64,000 bases of DNA from Warburgia ugandensis (taxonomy: Eukaryota; Streptophyta; Magnoliopsida; Canellales; Canellaceae), in contig CP141136.1 of the NCBI GenBank assembly GCA_035236585.1, positions 58,375,136 through 58,439,135 on the forward strand, written 5' to 3'. Numbering within the stretch: position 1 is the first letter of the stretch; each line of letters starts with the position of its first letter. Shown here piece after piece: positions 1 through 12,407 of the stretch. A model generated the notes under the pieces. That model made no database searches. It worked only from the letters and a program-made list of their open reading frames with translations, and had not been told where the DNA came from. Position numbers and translations under genes: made by a program.

Positions 1-176
1 CTCGTAGGACAAGTTTTATTATTATAATTCTATAATTAATTCTTTTAATATACATAATTTATTATTTAATTCTTTATTCACTATTATTCTGATATTATAC
101 TTTCTTACATATCAGAATTTATATCTATAAAGTTTTCAAGTTCTATAATAACATCAGTTGACTTTCCTACGTTTGA
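1..176 (-). mobile_element. RTE-clade LINE fragment (endonuclease region), cut by window edge
   Basis: The first ~176 bases match, with many substitutions, the endonuclease part of the fuller RTE LINE at 20660-20870: both run from an AAGTTTTATTATTATAATTC stretch to a TTGACT..CCTACGTTT stretch in the same order. The coding strand is minus. The copy is older than the other RTE copies here: it has more A/T substitutions and a short internal gap. No open frame remains. The rest of the element lies left of the window or is lost. Confidence 0.7.
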
Positions 177-1254
177 GTGTGTGGGTATGGGGAAATCATG
201 GAAATCTATATTTCCGTTTCGTAGGTCACGCTTTGCATCTTCTTAACAAAGTAAATCTTCACCGTCGGTTTTGCGAGCTTCCACGATCATTTCGAGCCCA
301 CATGATGATGTTCGTGCCGTACACGCGCAGACACTGTTGTTTCCTGGAAAGGTAACGCCTGAAACGGCCTCATGGAGGGTGACGAAAAGATGCTTTATAT
401 AATTACGGCGACAGAAACACATGCAGCGCAGCAACTTTTCAGAATGGTAATTTAGTAAAATCTGAAAAAAAAAAAGAGGGTATTTAGACGAATGCGCCGG
501 AAACCTTTTCCGGGGCTGAATGGGAAAAGAAAAGTCGAGGAATCTTATAAATTCTACAGAAAAAGTCCCTTCCTTTCTCTCTCCTCGTGAACTAATTCTT
601 CCAACGTCCTCGCCATTTCAAAGGTCCGCAAAATCAAACTAAAAAATAGATGAAAAGCCGAAACCCAATATTCAAATCTCACTGGAAAAGAGAAATTCCC
701 AATTTATTTCAACGCCAATACATGACCTTCAATTATTCCTCTAGAAGTCCGAGGGAAACGACTTTTACGGAGTCTGGAAAGAGATTTCCGAGGTCCATAA
801 AATGCGCTTTCTTTTCCCTTTTTACCCAAATTGGAAAAGCGAAGGTCGTTTCAGCTGGAATTCAATTCCACGTCAACTTTTTCTTAAATTTCGGATGGAA
901 AAGGCAGTCAATTTTTTTCAGACGGATGGCGTGGCAGGTTCATTTTCGGAGAAAATATTTTTTTCTATCCTTTTGGGTTTATGTTCTTCAAACCTTTATT
1001 TTATTCAAGATTATTAGGCTTACAGTTCTTATCCGGTCGTCTTTACGGGTTTCTCCGCGTTGATCTTTTCTCTTCTTCTACATTTTTTTGTTTTTGTTTT
1101 TTTTGCAGATTTTCTTGATCAGATCAGCTGCATTGGACTCTTCCGAAGCCTTTCTGAAGCTGCGGAGAGGTTTTTGAAAGTTTTCTGCTATGGTTTGGGG
1201 GGAAAATCAGGTTCCAGTTTGATGGGTTTGTGCTAGAAATCATCGGAAATTGTG
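177..1254 (+). promoter_or_regulatory. Upstream region and probable 5' UTR of the PP2C gene
   Basis: No separate gene is supported here. The ORFs in this stretch (for example 650-1063) show no recognisable protein and have no start context. A pyrimidine-rich stretch ending in TTTTTTTGCAG near 1080-1110 could be the 3' end of a 5'-UTR intron, as is common in plant PP2C genes, but no matching donor can be fixed by eye. The region should hold the promoter of the gene starting at 1255. Confidence 0.4.
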
Positions 1255-4200
1255 ATGGGATCCATGGGGGACGGGAGGAGACACCGTAATCTGGTGCCTC
1301 TCGCGGAATTGATCAGTAGAGAGATGAAGAACGAGAAAATGGAGAAGCCGTCTGTTCGATACGGATGCGCGGCGCAATCGAGGAAAGGGGAAGATTATTA
1401 CTTGATGAAGACGGATTGCCAAAGGGTTCCCGGGAATTCGTCCTCCACCTTTTCGGTATTCGCTGTATGTTGCTGCTGATCGTTATCTCTCCTTTTCTCT
1501 TTAATGAATATCAATGTAGGGCAGCTACTGAATCTCAGGGCATGTTTGGATGCAATTTTAATTTAGAGAAGTGATTTCCCCTCCGAGGGATGAAATGGCG
1601 TTTGGGAAAATGCTGTTAGAATCAAAGGTTGAGAAGTCATTTTCTTGGAGAGGAGATTGCAAAACGGGGAATCAGAATTGTAACGAGACTCGCCTTATTA
1701 CCTCCGCTGTTCGAATCCGTGATCTTTTGGACGGCAGAACATGAACTTTTGCAGTATGATAAATGTTTGGTCAAATGATTCATTGTGATCTAAGGCACAT
1801 GCATCATAATTCAGTTGCCTGGTGAAATTCAGCTCTTTGCTTCTTCTTTCTAATGAAGTCCAGGGCTTGCTGAAATTTGTAGCTGGTGCCTTGGTCTGTC
1901 TGTGTGGTTTTCTGATTGCTGCGCTCTTCGTTTTAGTGTATATTTTTTCCTCTTCGCTGGCACCAGCTTTTCTAGTTTGTTTCTGTTATAAATCATGTCT
2001 AATGTGATCTTAGATGATTCTCCTTGACTTGCCCTATTTGTTGAATGTGCGACATGTTGCCCCTTTCGATAATTTATCAGGAAGGTCCAGCTTCTCTAGG
2101 CGGTCATGTTGAGCAATTTCAATTTAACTGAAATTAGCATGCAATGCTGATTTTTTCCCCTTTTCTTGTTCCTACATATAAGATGATCAGTGGTTCATAT
2201 GTGATGAACTAATTTCAGATCTTTGATGGGCACAACGGCAATGCTGCTGCAATATTTACAGAAGAGAACTTGTTAAATCATGTATTGGGTGCGATCCCCT
2301 GCGGGCTTGGGCGGGAAGAATGGCTTCAAGCCTTGCCTCGGGCGTTGGTTGCAGGATTTGTAAAGACTGATAAGGAGTTCCAGAGCAGAGGCAAGTTTGA
2401 TTTATTTTTCTTTTTATCTAATGTACGTTTGCTGATTGGAATGGTCTTTTTGCCACAGGGGAAACCTCTGGAACCACGGCTACATTTGTCATAATAGATG
2501 GGTGGACTGTGACTGTTGCATCAGTTGGAGATTCCCGCTGCATTTTGGATGCTCAGGGTGGTGTCATTTCCCTATTGACCGTCGATCACAGGCTGGAAGA
2601 AAATGCTGAAGAGTGGATATCTTTTGTTTTTTATCTCTCATGGTATCCAATGTGCCCTTTGAATCTTTCTGATTTGCCTGATCTGCAACTGCAGGAGGGC
2701 ACGTGTCACTGCAAGTGGAGGTGAAGTTGGAAGGCTCAGCATTGTTGGGGGTGTTGAGGTGAAATACAGAAAATGCATCCTTAGGTTTCTGATGGAGAGA
2801 AACCTTTTTTTTTTTTTTTTGTGATTATTGCTGTAGTTTTGATAGTGCAGTCTTCAACCTCATAATTATCTGCAGGTTGGCCCGCTCCGATGTTGGCCAG
2901 GAGGTTTAGGCCTTTCAAGGTCAATTGGAGACATGGATGTTGGTGAATTTATAGTTCCAATACCATATGTTAAACAAGTGAAGGTATTGATTTTCTTCTA
3001 GGGTAGATATCATTTGTTGATCATCTAGAATTTCTCTTTCGGGCACTCTTTTGTTTTCCGTTACTCTACTAACTTAAATGCTTGTAACAGTGAACTAGCA
3101 CAGTTATGCATTGCATAATGCATATCGCATGCTTCTTACGATCCTAACATTCTTCATTGGCATACCAGCTATCAAATGCTGGGGCAAGGCTAATTATCGC
3201 TTCTGATGGTATCTGGGATGCACTATCATCTGAGTTGGCTGCAAGGTCTTGCTGTGGCTTGCCTGCAGAGCTTGCTGCAAGGCAAGTTGTGAAGGTAATT
3301 AATTCATGCATGTTTTCCCATGATGTGGTGCATATGCTATATTCATGTTATTAATATGTCATGGCTCAAACTTTCATTTGGCTGATAAATCTATTAAATG
3401 CTAATGCATTCCCATCACATGATGGATCATCATTTAGGAAGCATTGAGGTCAAGGGGCCTGAAAGATGACACGACCTGCATTATTGTTGATATTATTCCA
3501 CCCAATCATCCAATACAGTCTCCATCCCCACCCAAGAAGCAGAAGAAACTTAGATCACTCATTTTCCGGAAGAGGTCGCCTGATGCTGCAAGTAAACTCA
3601 CAAAGAAGCTGTCTGCTGTAGGTATAGTGGAAGAACTATTTGAAGAAGGCTCTGCAATGCTTGCAGAAAGGTTAGTATTATTTTTAAATTGCCTACGGGT
3701 ATTTATGTTTTAGACATTCTTCCTCAGAAATTGCTCATGCTGCAATCAAGCTGAATATTCTTTACTACGAGATGTGTTATGGATTCAGAGGGGGAGCCTT
3801 GGTGCAATGGTAGAGTTGTCTCCATGTGACCTGGAGATCATGGGTTTGAGCCGTGGAAACAGTCTCTTGCAAAGTGTAAGGTATGGCTGCATACTATAGA
3901 CCCTTTGTGGTCCGCCCCTTCCCTGGTCTCTGCATATGCTGGAGCTTTGTACACTGGGCTACCCCTCCTGTGTTATGGATTTGAGGTTTTCCTTTATCTA
4001 AATTCTAGAGTGTTACTTGACAAGGTCCCCCATATAGAGGTTCCAAGTATTTGTAACCTCTATACTGTTATCCTTGAGTGTGGTCCTTGCCATTACTACT
4101 AAATATCCTTTTTTTTTTCTTTTTGAAGGAACTTGGGTAAGTTGTTATTAGTAAATTATGAAGGCCTTCATGCCTAAAAGGACACCAATTAGTATTCTAA

Positions 4201-5585
4201 TCTCACTAACAGGTGGATTTATGTGATGTAAGGAAAAGTGTTAGGGTGACAGTGAAAGGGGCTTGCTTAACAAATAATTTAATTTTCTTTGAGGGTTAAT
4301 TTTGTCATTCACTGATAGAATTAATTTGACAATCAAATGTGTTCTTGCCATTATTATCTCCATTTTTATTGAAGGTTGTTTCCTTTTGTTCTTCCTCTCT
4401 TCCTTTTCATGCCCCTCATTCTCTTCCTTAGGCTAGCATGGAGACAAATGTTCTTGCATTAATCTTTTGGACTGGTAGAAGTTTGACCTTGACTGGACTT
4501 GCTACTTTCAGTCTGCTGTTGAAATGCAAGTTAACTGACCAAGTAGCTCACTTTCTTGTATCCTGCCAAGTTTGATGATGCACTTTCCTTTTATGAATGT
4601 GTTACCTCCTTATCAAAGGTATCAATGTTTTCTTCCGTACACTGGCATGTTCTCCTTGCTGAACAGCCATGGCCTACCAAAAGGAGTTGGTTCACATCCA
4701 TGCGAAGATTGTCTCCTGGAACTTTGAACTTAATGCCACTTTAAAACTTTTAATATTGAAAACTCTATAAATGTGAAATTGAACTTTTTATTTTTGTCAG
4801 CAGAATCTGGCGTATCTCATCAGATTTTGATGAGAACATTGGGTATCCTCTGTGGATCAAAACTTTCTCTGATAACAAACACAATGCAATAGGCTAAATA
4901 CCTCAGCCAGATACTTTAACCATCCACATCAGTTTCTACTGTTTCCAATTTCCTCTATCAAACACACACATACACACAGACCAAAAGACTTACAGCTGAA
5001 AATCCAGGCGAAGGATCACAAAACTTTCCACTGCTATGATATAAAAAGATCCATAGTTCCCACACTATTCAAATAATATATTTTTAGTAAATATTGAATT
5101 GGAACTAGCTAGAAGAGTTGGTGTTCCTTCCCAAGAACTGTAGAAATGTTCCACATTTCTTTGTAAGGGGTTATGGATATGATATTTCAACAGAAATTTA
5201 TGAATACCATCCACATCAGTTTCTACTGTTTCCAATTTCCTCTATCAAACACACACATACACACAGACCAAAAGACTTACAGCTGAAAATCCAGGCGAAG
5301 GATCACAAAGCTTTCCACTGCTATGATATAACAAGATCCATAGTTCCCACAATATTCAAATAATATATTTTTAGTAAATATTGAATTGGAACTAGCTAGA
5401 AGAGTTGGTGTTCCTTCCCAAGAACTGTAGAAATGTTCCACATTTCTTTGTAAGGGGTTACGGATATGATATTTCAACAGAAATTTATGAACCTGTTAAG
5501 CTGATTATTGGTGTCAAATAAATAGCTTTAAGGCATCCACGACATTGAATTTTATTCCAGAGTAAGACGTCATTTTATCTAAGAA

Positions 5586-5682
<97 letters not shown>

Positions 5683-7207
5683 GTCTTTTTTCCTCAAGTG
5701 AGCTCATAAATTTGCTACCATCATTGGATAAAGTTTCAATACACCTTATTTAAAAACATGGTCAAAGCATATCAATTAAGTCGAAACCTGTATGCTTCTA
5801 GACATGACATAGCCAACATTTCTAGAATGGCAAGCATTACATAGCCGAATCATCTCATCTTTTATGTGCAAGAGAAGAAATTTAAACAGATTGGGATTGG
5901 CTTTAAATCTAGTGAACTTTTTCTAGCTCCTAAAGATATGCAATCTGCAAAAGTTGGAGACCAGAAAATCGTATGCCCATTACTGCCATAACTGTCTGAT
6001 ATTAATGCTCAGGGCTTAAGGTCCTGACAAAGGGATTTCCACCAAAGGGCGTACCATGTTATCATTTATCCAACCAAAAATAAATGTTGGACTCTTTCTC
6101 AGGTCATAGCTTTACCTCAATTCTTGAAGATTACTGATTCCAACCATTTCATTTGGGTAAGCTCTCAGCATTGCATTTCACCACGAGGATCCTTACCAAT
6201 CTTGTGCTGGGTTAATAATTTTCCTGAAGATCAGGCAACCAAATAAAGATCTTGATAACAATATAGTTAATGGAGCAAGGTACTTGAATGTAGTGCTAGA
6301 ATTCCCAACCTTCCTTGAGCAGAGCGTGTGTGGTCATTGAATTGCAGTAGACCTTAGAACAACTTTAGACTAATAGTTTTTAGGTGCTAGAATGCCAATT
6401 TTATTTTCAATTCTGACTCTTCAACTCTTCTTGGCGCCTTAAGTTGACTTGTTCAATCTGGTCTGAGTGAAAGAAAGGCTTCATCAAGTTAGGACCTAGA
6501 CAAGGCACTTCGTGGCTCTAGAAAATCTGGAGCATGTTGATAGCAGCTCTCAGCAAGTATTTTGAATTGCAAAACTGAATAGAGGTACTTAAATTGGGTG
6601 GTGTGAGTGGTGATCCTTCTATCCATGGCTTTATCTGTCATAGTTAACCCCACTATATTTACATGTTACTTTTCTACTGTCTATGAAAGTCCCACTTAAA
6701 TGGTGAGCTGCAAAATGCAACGATTGTCACTCCCATTAAGTGAAGCCAAAGCAAATAAACCTTGATTTTAGGATCAGGGAAATGTGGTTCAGTTGGTTTC
6801 TAGTGAAAATACTAGCAATCAGAGCAACTCTTCAGCTACCATAACCTTAAAATCAGAATTAGTGCTTGCGTTTTTTTTCTTTTCATTTTTTACATCCTGT
6901 TTGTGGTTCAGTTCCCTTTTAATCTCACATCCTTTGTCAAATGTTATTTGGTATAATTCTCAAGTGGTCCTGTGCATGCATTTTCAGGTTAGGTAATGAC
7001 TTGACGGCAGGATCGACGACATCTGGCCTTTTCACATGTGCAGTTTGCCAAGTAGATCTTGCACCAAGCGATGGGATCTCAGTTCATGCTGGTGGCATCT
7101 TCTCGACCAGCACAATACCTTGGCAAGGTCCCTTCCTTTGCGCCGGTTGCCGTAACAAGAAGGATGCCATGGAAGGCAAACGACCTAGTGGAGTTAAAGT
7201 GGTATAG
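1255..7207 (+). CDS. Protein phosphatase 2C family protein (PP2C12-like), 8 exons, 428 aa
   Basis: Mg/Mn-dependent Ser/Thr phosphatase of the PPM family. Exons: 1255-1464, 2219-2390, 2459-2612, 2695-2758, 2876-2983, 3169-3294, 3438-3670, 6988-7207. All junctions keep frame and give 428 codons plus TAG, the size I recall for Arabidopsis At1g47380 (PP2C 12). Motifs in order: DGHNG (73-77, the usual DGHGG with Asn), TSGTTA (130-135), GDSR (151-154), DHRLEEN (170-176), SRSIGD (214-219), ASDGIWD (247-253) and KDDTT (287-291). The metal-binding aspartates D73, D249 and D289 are all present. The C-terminal tail carries two CxxC pairs (CAVC, CAGC), possibly zinc-binding, as in this subgroup. The start is the first in-frame ATG after an in-frame GTG. 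Intron 2 is GC-AG; intron 7 is 3.3 kb and carries a SINE, a duplication and a microsatellite. No signal peptide is seen; cytosolic or nuclear action is inferred. The substrate is unknown. Confidence 0.93.
2391..2458 (+). other. GC-AG intron (PP2C intron 2)
   Basis: The donor reads CAGAG|GCAAGT and the acceptor TTGCCACAG|GG. Only this splice rebuilds the conserved reading RGETSGTTA; no GT donor nearby keeps the frame. GC donors are known to need an otherwise strong match to AG|GCAAGT, which is seen here. The intron is 68 bases. Confidence 0.88.
3790..3970 (+). mobile_element. Au-family SINE in PP2C intron 7
   Basis: Near full-length tRNA-derived SINE in the sense direction of the host gene. 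The head GGGGAGCCTTGGTGCAATGG holds the pol III A box, followed by a B-box-like GGGTTTGAGCC. Next come the Au body (CTCTTGCAAA, ..TATAGACCC..TGTGGTCCGCCCC) and the 3' end AGCTTTGTACACTGGGCTACCCC. No clear target-site duplication is seen. Confidence 0.85.
4919..5490 (+). repeat. 287-bp tandem duplication in PP2C intron 7
   Basis: Copy 1 (4919-5205) and copy 2 (5206-5490) begin with the same ACCATCCACATCAG and end in AGAAATTTATGA. I count about four single-base differences, so the duplication is recent compared with the decayed repeats around it. It contains a short CACACACATACACACAG run. No gene is seen in it. Confidence 0.9.
5589..5676 (+). repeat. Compound microsatellite (TC)n(TA)n
   Basis: About 26 TC units run directly into about 17 TA units inside PP2C intron 7. 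It is likely to vary in length between individuals. Confidence 0.97.
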
Positions 7208-7509
7208 CTGTCCCTCCTATCTTCTTCCCCCATTTTTTTATATGCCCCCATTTTTCTGGGCTGTTATTGTTTGAATCTCAGAATGTTGTAGTATCCATGT
7301 ATGTAATATTTTCGAATAATATATGATGAGTTTTAGCATCTGAGAATGAAATATTTTAGGTTTAGATATTCAAAAGAAAAAAATAGATGCTCTGTATGAC
7401 CTGGTTTTGTGAGTGTTCGGACTTAGAATTATTTCGAAGTTTCTGCGTCATAATAACGTCATTGTATGCATTCTAGCATATTTTCTGTATAAATTTTGAC
7501 AGACATTGA

Positions 7510-7646
7510 AAAAAGGCACCCCGTTGCACAAAGCTCTAGCATATATGGGGTCCGGCAAAGGGGTAGACCACAAAGAGTCTACAATATAATACGTAGCCTT
7601 ACCTTGCATTTTTAGAAGATGCTGTTTTCATGCCTCGAACCCATGA
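7510..7646 (-). mobile_element. Au-family SINE, partial
   Basis: Reverse copy. The plus strand begins with the complement of the Au 3' end (GGCACCCCGTTGCACAAAGC) and runs through GGTAGACCACAAAGAG, GTAGCCTTACCTTGCA and a B-box remnant (CCTCGAACCC). The tRNA-related head is lost or too decayed to see. Confidence 0.75.
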
Positions 7647-7993
7647 TACAGGAGACAGAATACAAATAAAGAAAAACATTTTATAAGAGTTATGAGAGGG
7701 CTATCGGGCGCAACAATAACAAACCATGCACAATGTTTGTTGCCTGCTATTGATAGCCATAAACATGGACATGGTTTTGGGGTGTTTCAAGAGTTCTGAT
7801 AATTTGATACATGCCTTTAAGACGTCTATAGGCGGGACTGTGGAATGGTCTTCCGTATCTTCAAATACAACTAGTTCTTGCTTTCTGTCCCTGCCTTAAC
7901 ATCGATTCATTGGCGACATGCTGCACATGAGGATGTAGCAATGTTTCGTGACCTACAATACTTGACAATTTCTGGGACCACGTCTAAATTATT

Positions 7994-8108
7994 AGCTTGG
8001 CGCAACGGTAGAGTTGTAGTCGTGTGACTTTGAGTTCACGGGTTCAAGGCGTGGAAACAACCTTTTACATACATGGGAGCTTCGTGCACCTGGACTGGAC
8101 TGTCCTTT
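7994..8108 (+). mobile_element. Au-family SINE with internal deletion
   Basis: The head CTTGGCGCAACGGTAGAG and B box GGGTTCAAGGC are intact. After CAACCTTTTACA it jumps straight to the 3' end GGGAGCTTCGTGCAC, so about 80 bases of the body are missing. Confidence 0.8.
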
Positions 8109-8570
8109 GGTACGCCAGGCCTAAGAATCTTATGCTTGATTCTCTCACAGAGTATTGTTTCATATTTTGAAGTCGATCTCCCACAAAAATAGCTGAAATC
8201 ACACATCTGGCCCTTGCTAGTGTTTCTTTTCCAATGGCAGCTGTTGGAAAAAACAAGGAATTGCGGGAGATAGAGCAGTTCCGGGTCCAATGAGCCCAGT
8301 TACGAGCTTTTCAATTCAAGCTTCCTAGTATAGGGAACGTCCACAAGCGAGGCTTCTTCCCTAGCAGATTTCTCAGTCTAATGAAGCATGTCCATCAAAT
8401 GTTCTTACAACCGGGTCAAGCTTCACCAGCGAAAATATTTGAGGAGATAACTAAAACAGGATGATAAGTTATCAAGGCTGCAGGCCAGTAGGGGGGGGGG
8501 GGGAGAGCGCGGTGCAAATTATGGATCGATGGATCATATTTCTCCATCATGCACAATGAAGACAGAAGGA

Positions 8571-8746
8571 GAGTCTTGGCGCAACGGTAGAGTTGTCGTT
8601 GCATGACCTTGAGGTCACACGTTCAAGGCATAGAAACAGTCTCTTGCAAAATGCAAGACAAGGCTGCATACTATTGATCCTTGTCGTCTATTCCTTCCCT
8701 AGACCTCGCATATGCAGGAGCTTTGTGCACTGAGGCTGCCCTTTTG
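8571..8746 (+). mobile_element. Au-family SINE, near full length
   Basis: Begins GAGTCTTGGCGCAACGGTAG, has a B-box-like region CACGTTCAAGGC, body CTCTTGCAAAATGCAAG and 3' end GGAGCTTTGTGCACTGAGG followed by CTGCCCTTTT. It is on the same strand as its neighbours at 7994 and 9334. Confidence 0.87.
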
Positions 8747-9333
8747 TATGCTTGATAAAGACGAAGGTTCCTGTATGTTCAACTGAGGTGCTTCTGTCTC
8801 TCATAAACAACAGTAATTCCTAAGACTGATTTTGGTAACGTACACTGAAATGACGACAGGACTGGGAATCACTCGGAGCTTAATCTTTAGGATGCGTGAC
8901 TATTTCCCATCTGTCGGGTGATTGTTCTCACCACCGGTTTGGATGCAACGACGGAGGAGAACTAGCAAGACATGGCTGTGTTCTTTGATCAAGTCATAGA
9001 AACAATAGAAAAAGACTTGGTAGATGGTTTGCTCCATCTGCACATGAACAGATACGCACCCAACATAATAGGGAAACGGTTCTCTCGGTAATTGTAGGCC
9101 TGTTTTGGGGACAGGAGATGGACGGAAATTGAATTCTACCTGAAAATCAATTTTCTAAGGAATTGTTTTACACCTGAAAATTGAATGATTTTAAAGACCC
9201 AAAAAATTTGCATGGCTGACTTTTGAGTCTCTGTGGCAATTCATTCCTGGCGCAAGACACTCTTCACCAAAATATGCTTTTCCGCTGGAAATAAATATCA
9301 GATCATTTTCTCACAATTAAATAGGCTTTCTTG

Positions 9334-9500
9334 GCGAAGGAGAGCTTTGGTGCAATGGTAAAAGTTGTCATTGTGTGATCTTGAGGTCACGGAGACAGCC
9401 TCTTGCTAAAACAAGGTAAAGCTGTGTACAATAGACCCTTGTGGTCCGCCCCTTCCCCAGACCCCGTATAGGCAGGAGCTTTGTGCACTGGGGCTATCCT
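9334..9500 (+). mobile_element. Au-family SINE with target-site duplication
   Basis: Flanked by TTAAATAGGCTTTCTTG (9317-9333) and TTAAATAGGCCGTCTTG (9501-9517), matching at 15 of 17 bases, which fixes both ends. The A-box head is present. The B box and its surroundings are shortened: GAGGTCACGGAGACAG lacks the GGTTCAAGGC part, so this copy should no longer be transcribed by pol III. Confidence 0.88.
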
Positions 9501-9740
9501 TTAAATAGGCCGTCTTGACACAACCAAAACCCCTTTAGAAAAGAGATTTTTTTTATATTAAATTCAAATAGGACTCTAACTTGAACGATGAATGGCTTTG
9601 ATCTAAATATACAAAGGAAATTTTTTATTATTTTAGAACAGCTTAATCCATGACTCTTCATCCCCGTTGTAAACAGGCCATACGAGAGGAGCCTAATTTT
9701 TTTTTTAAGTAGGCAAGAAGGTTTATTTTGGCAGATAAGT

Positions 9741-9807
9741 CAAGACCGAACCCTGAGCCTCTTGGCTGTGAAATTGGGCACTTAACCAATTAGGCTAGGT
9801 GCACATA
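9741..9807 (-). repeat. tRNA-like fragment, perhaps another SINE head
   Basis: On the minus strand the stretch reads CACCTAGCCTAATTGGTTAA, which is A-box-like, and some 40 bases later GGGTTCGGTCTTG, which is B-box-like. It does not fold into an obvious cloverleaf with a 7-bp acceptor stem, so a working tRNA is not claimed. It could be the head of a non-Au SINE. Confidence 0.35.
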
Positions 9808-10517
9808 GAGGAACCTACAAAAACAGCATAGGCTAACATCATCCAGTCTGTGTGGTTTTGGTTTCAAGTTTACTAAGGGAGACCGAAGCAGATGAATGGC
9901 TTAGATCTTTAAAAAATCATATTCATACCATGAAAAAAGGCTGACTCTTGAGCATCTCTATTTATCATGTCTCAAAAGTTGAGGACTGATAGCACAGTGA
10001 GAGATAGTACAGCTATTTGTTATAGTGCCCCTCCCTTATGCATACATGTTAGACCCCACAGATAGTTGATAAGAACTGTCCATCTGATTTCTCCAACTTT
10101 TGAAAGACTAATGCTAATAAAACAGAATGATTGGATAAGCTTGAAAAAAAAAAAAAAAAAAAAAATTCTTTTGACTACAGCATATGAAAGTTTAAATCCA
10201 TGTTCAACAAGTAAGAATCACGGTTTTTATTTTACCTACTATTTTATACCTTATAAATGCCCAAAACCTTTGAGGTTAAAAACCGTCCACTGGATGAGAT
10301 TTTTTGAAGTTAGTAGATCAAAGATGGTGAGAAGAGTACGAGATTGCTGAAAGATGGGCCCACATGTGGTTTTTGGGGTTACATACGGTGTAAAAAAAGT
10401 AAATAAAAAAGAAAAAAGGATTTTCCGGTTGGAAAAGGAACTCTGACTGAGGATCTCTACTCCAACTTTAATTAAATTATTCTAGCAACTTGATCTGGAA
10501 TCCCTTGTTCAATGTTC

Positions 10518-10875
10518 CTGTGCAACAGTACACATTAAGCTTTTTCAATAAAATTCAACAATTTATATTTTGATTTCTAACTAAAAACTAATATAAAAAC
10601 TCTTTATAATACAAATCAGAACATAATCAATGCTTTGAATGAATAAAAACAAAATAAATTTTAAAAATTCAAGGTTAAATCATAAGCTAAATACTGTTAT
10701 TAGAACAACGCCGAGTAACAGACTTTAATCTCTTCATTTGATGCCTTTTTGAATAAAAATTGAAAATATAAAACTCGGGTCTTCTCTTTCTCAATATCTT
10801 CTAACAAGCACAATCAATTTCAGAAAATTCTGTTCATTAACGAAGCAGAAATAAAGTCGTCTTTTTTGCCGTTAT
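10518..10875. repeat. Dispersed unclassified repeat, copy 1
   Basis: Collinear with 46693-47062 at moderate identity: both contain a TTTGATTTCT stretch, CAAATCAGAACATAAT-like and AGTTAAGATTTTAA-like blocks, GATGC(T)TTTTTGAAT, and TTTAGAAAATT(C/T)TGTT followed by a RAAATCAAGAAAT-like block. No coding capacity, LTR or inverted ends could be recognised. Confidence 0.6.
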
Positions 10876-12363
10876 CCATTTGCAAGAAGGGTAACACCAG
10901 AATTGAGAAAAAACTAATTGGGAAGAAAGATGGAAAACTAACAAAATAGTAATGTCGCAAAGATCACAAAAACTTAATGCCAAATTTGTAAAATTCAAAA
11001 AAGTTAGACTTTTTGGCAAAAATGACAAAGTGGGATGACATTCTTGTAAAAAACTCTTAATTTTTTTTTCAAGCTTAGAGTAGACTAGACATCCACTAGT
11101 TGTGGGACCAGACATGTCGATCCCTCATAATGGTTCAGAAGATCAACAGTTGAGATTGCACCCCTCTTTGGCAGACCCAGGCGTCGGACACTATGCTTCA
11201 ATCCAAAAACGACCAGCTCTCAGGTTTGAGCACTTGGCCGAGTTGGTTAAGGCCCGATTGGCTAGAATTGTATAATCTAGTTTATTGGATATCCGCGTGA
11301 ATTTATATGAATAATCCAGTGTAATCGAATAACAAGCCCTTGACCCACATTTTTGTGGCAAGTGAGCCCTTCCACCCATGCTTTTTGAGTGATCCATTAC
11401 TCATGCGATTAACCTTCTCCCCCAACAGATACCTCTGAGGTGGGTCCTCTCCTTTCACTTGTGAATGGTACTCAGTAAATTAAGATTCTATGTTTTGTTA
11501 ACACCAGGAGGTGGTCCACCTTGGGGCAGCTCTTGGATGAGGTTTTTCATACCCCTATCTTGGGTTGAGAGAGCCAATATGTTGAATGGATGTGCCCCAC
11601 TACTGATTTTCACAACATATTACGCGCACTCACCGTGTAGGAACCCAATTGGATGACGGGGCTTATTATTATTATTATTTCAAATGCTAAATTGGAATCC
11701 TTCTAACAAGACCTTAAAAAATGATGTCTTTTCAAGACACTACCTAGCTAGGACACACTTTTGGATGATTTGATCCATTTATCCTATTTGTTCTATCCTA
11801 TCCAGGCTAGCTACAAAAATTCAATTCATGCCAATCTGATGCTTCTAACAGCTGCTAGTTGTTTAGTTAGACTATCATCATTGGCTAAGTTAAGACAAGT
11901 CCAACATGATGAACAATTTAGATCATCCAAAGTTGGGGACTATTTGTATGACGTCCAAAAGTAAGGCATTTTTCTTCCTGCTAAATTGACTGCAACATTA
12001 GGTAAAGCCAAACAATCACATTTTCTAGATCCCATCTTTGCATGGTCTAACTCTATCTCATTGCTCCAACTTTAGATATCTGCTAGGTAATAAAGCACCT
12101 GGATTAAATAATTCTAAAATCTAAAGGGCTCTACGTCATTTATCAAATTTTCAAAGCAGTAGAACAATAAGATGATCAAGTCTGGTCCTGCAAAGGTTGG
12201 CTTTAGAAAATATGTTTACTTGACCGCACCTCATTCTATGCCCAATTCAGCATTTATCTCATACTAAACCTCATATCATAGCATAGCTTAGAACCCTAAA
12301 CTGCATTTCTTATTTTATTTTTTTTCACAAGCAAAGAATCACAAAACGATTCCTCTTAAAAGT

Positions 12364-12407
12364 CATCATCGTCAAGACCTTATCGAGAGTAGGAGACGGC
12401 CAATGCT
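12364..12407 (-). mobile_element. 44-bp RTE LINE 3'-end insertion
   Basis: CATCATCGTCAAGACCTTAT matches the complement of the RTE LINE 3' end seen at 42085-42125 (CATCATCATCGAGACCTCAT, then GGTTGGCCA). The insert is flanked by TCTTAAAAGT at 12354-12363 and 12408-12417. A very short 5'-truncated RTE insertion is the simplest reading. Confidence 0.6.

Noticed and set aside
650..1063. 137-codon ORF upstream of PP2C
   Set aside because: No domain and no splice or start support; lies in the likely 5' UTR or promoter.
9101..9290. Relative of the MITE at 41366 (GCCTGTTTTGGGG..GGAAATTGA)
   Set aside because: Some shared words with the MITE, but the right inverted end cannot be found, so it is not listed as an element.
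11226..11262. tRNA gene (GCACTTGGCCGAGTTGG then TTAAGGC)
   Set aside because: Only a 5'-half-like stretch; no anticodon arm, B box or closing acceptor stem follows.
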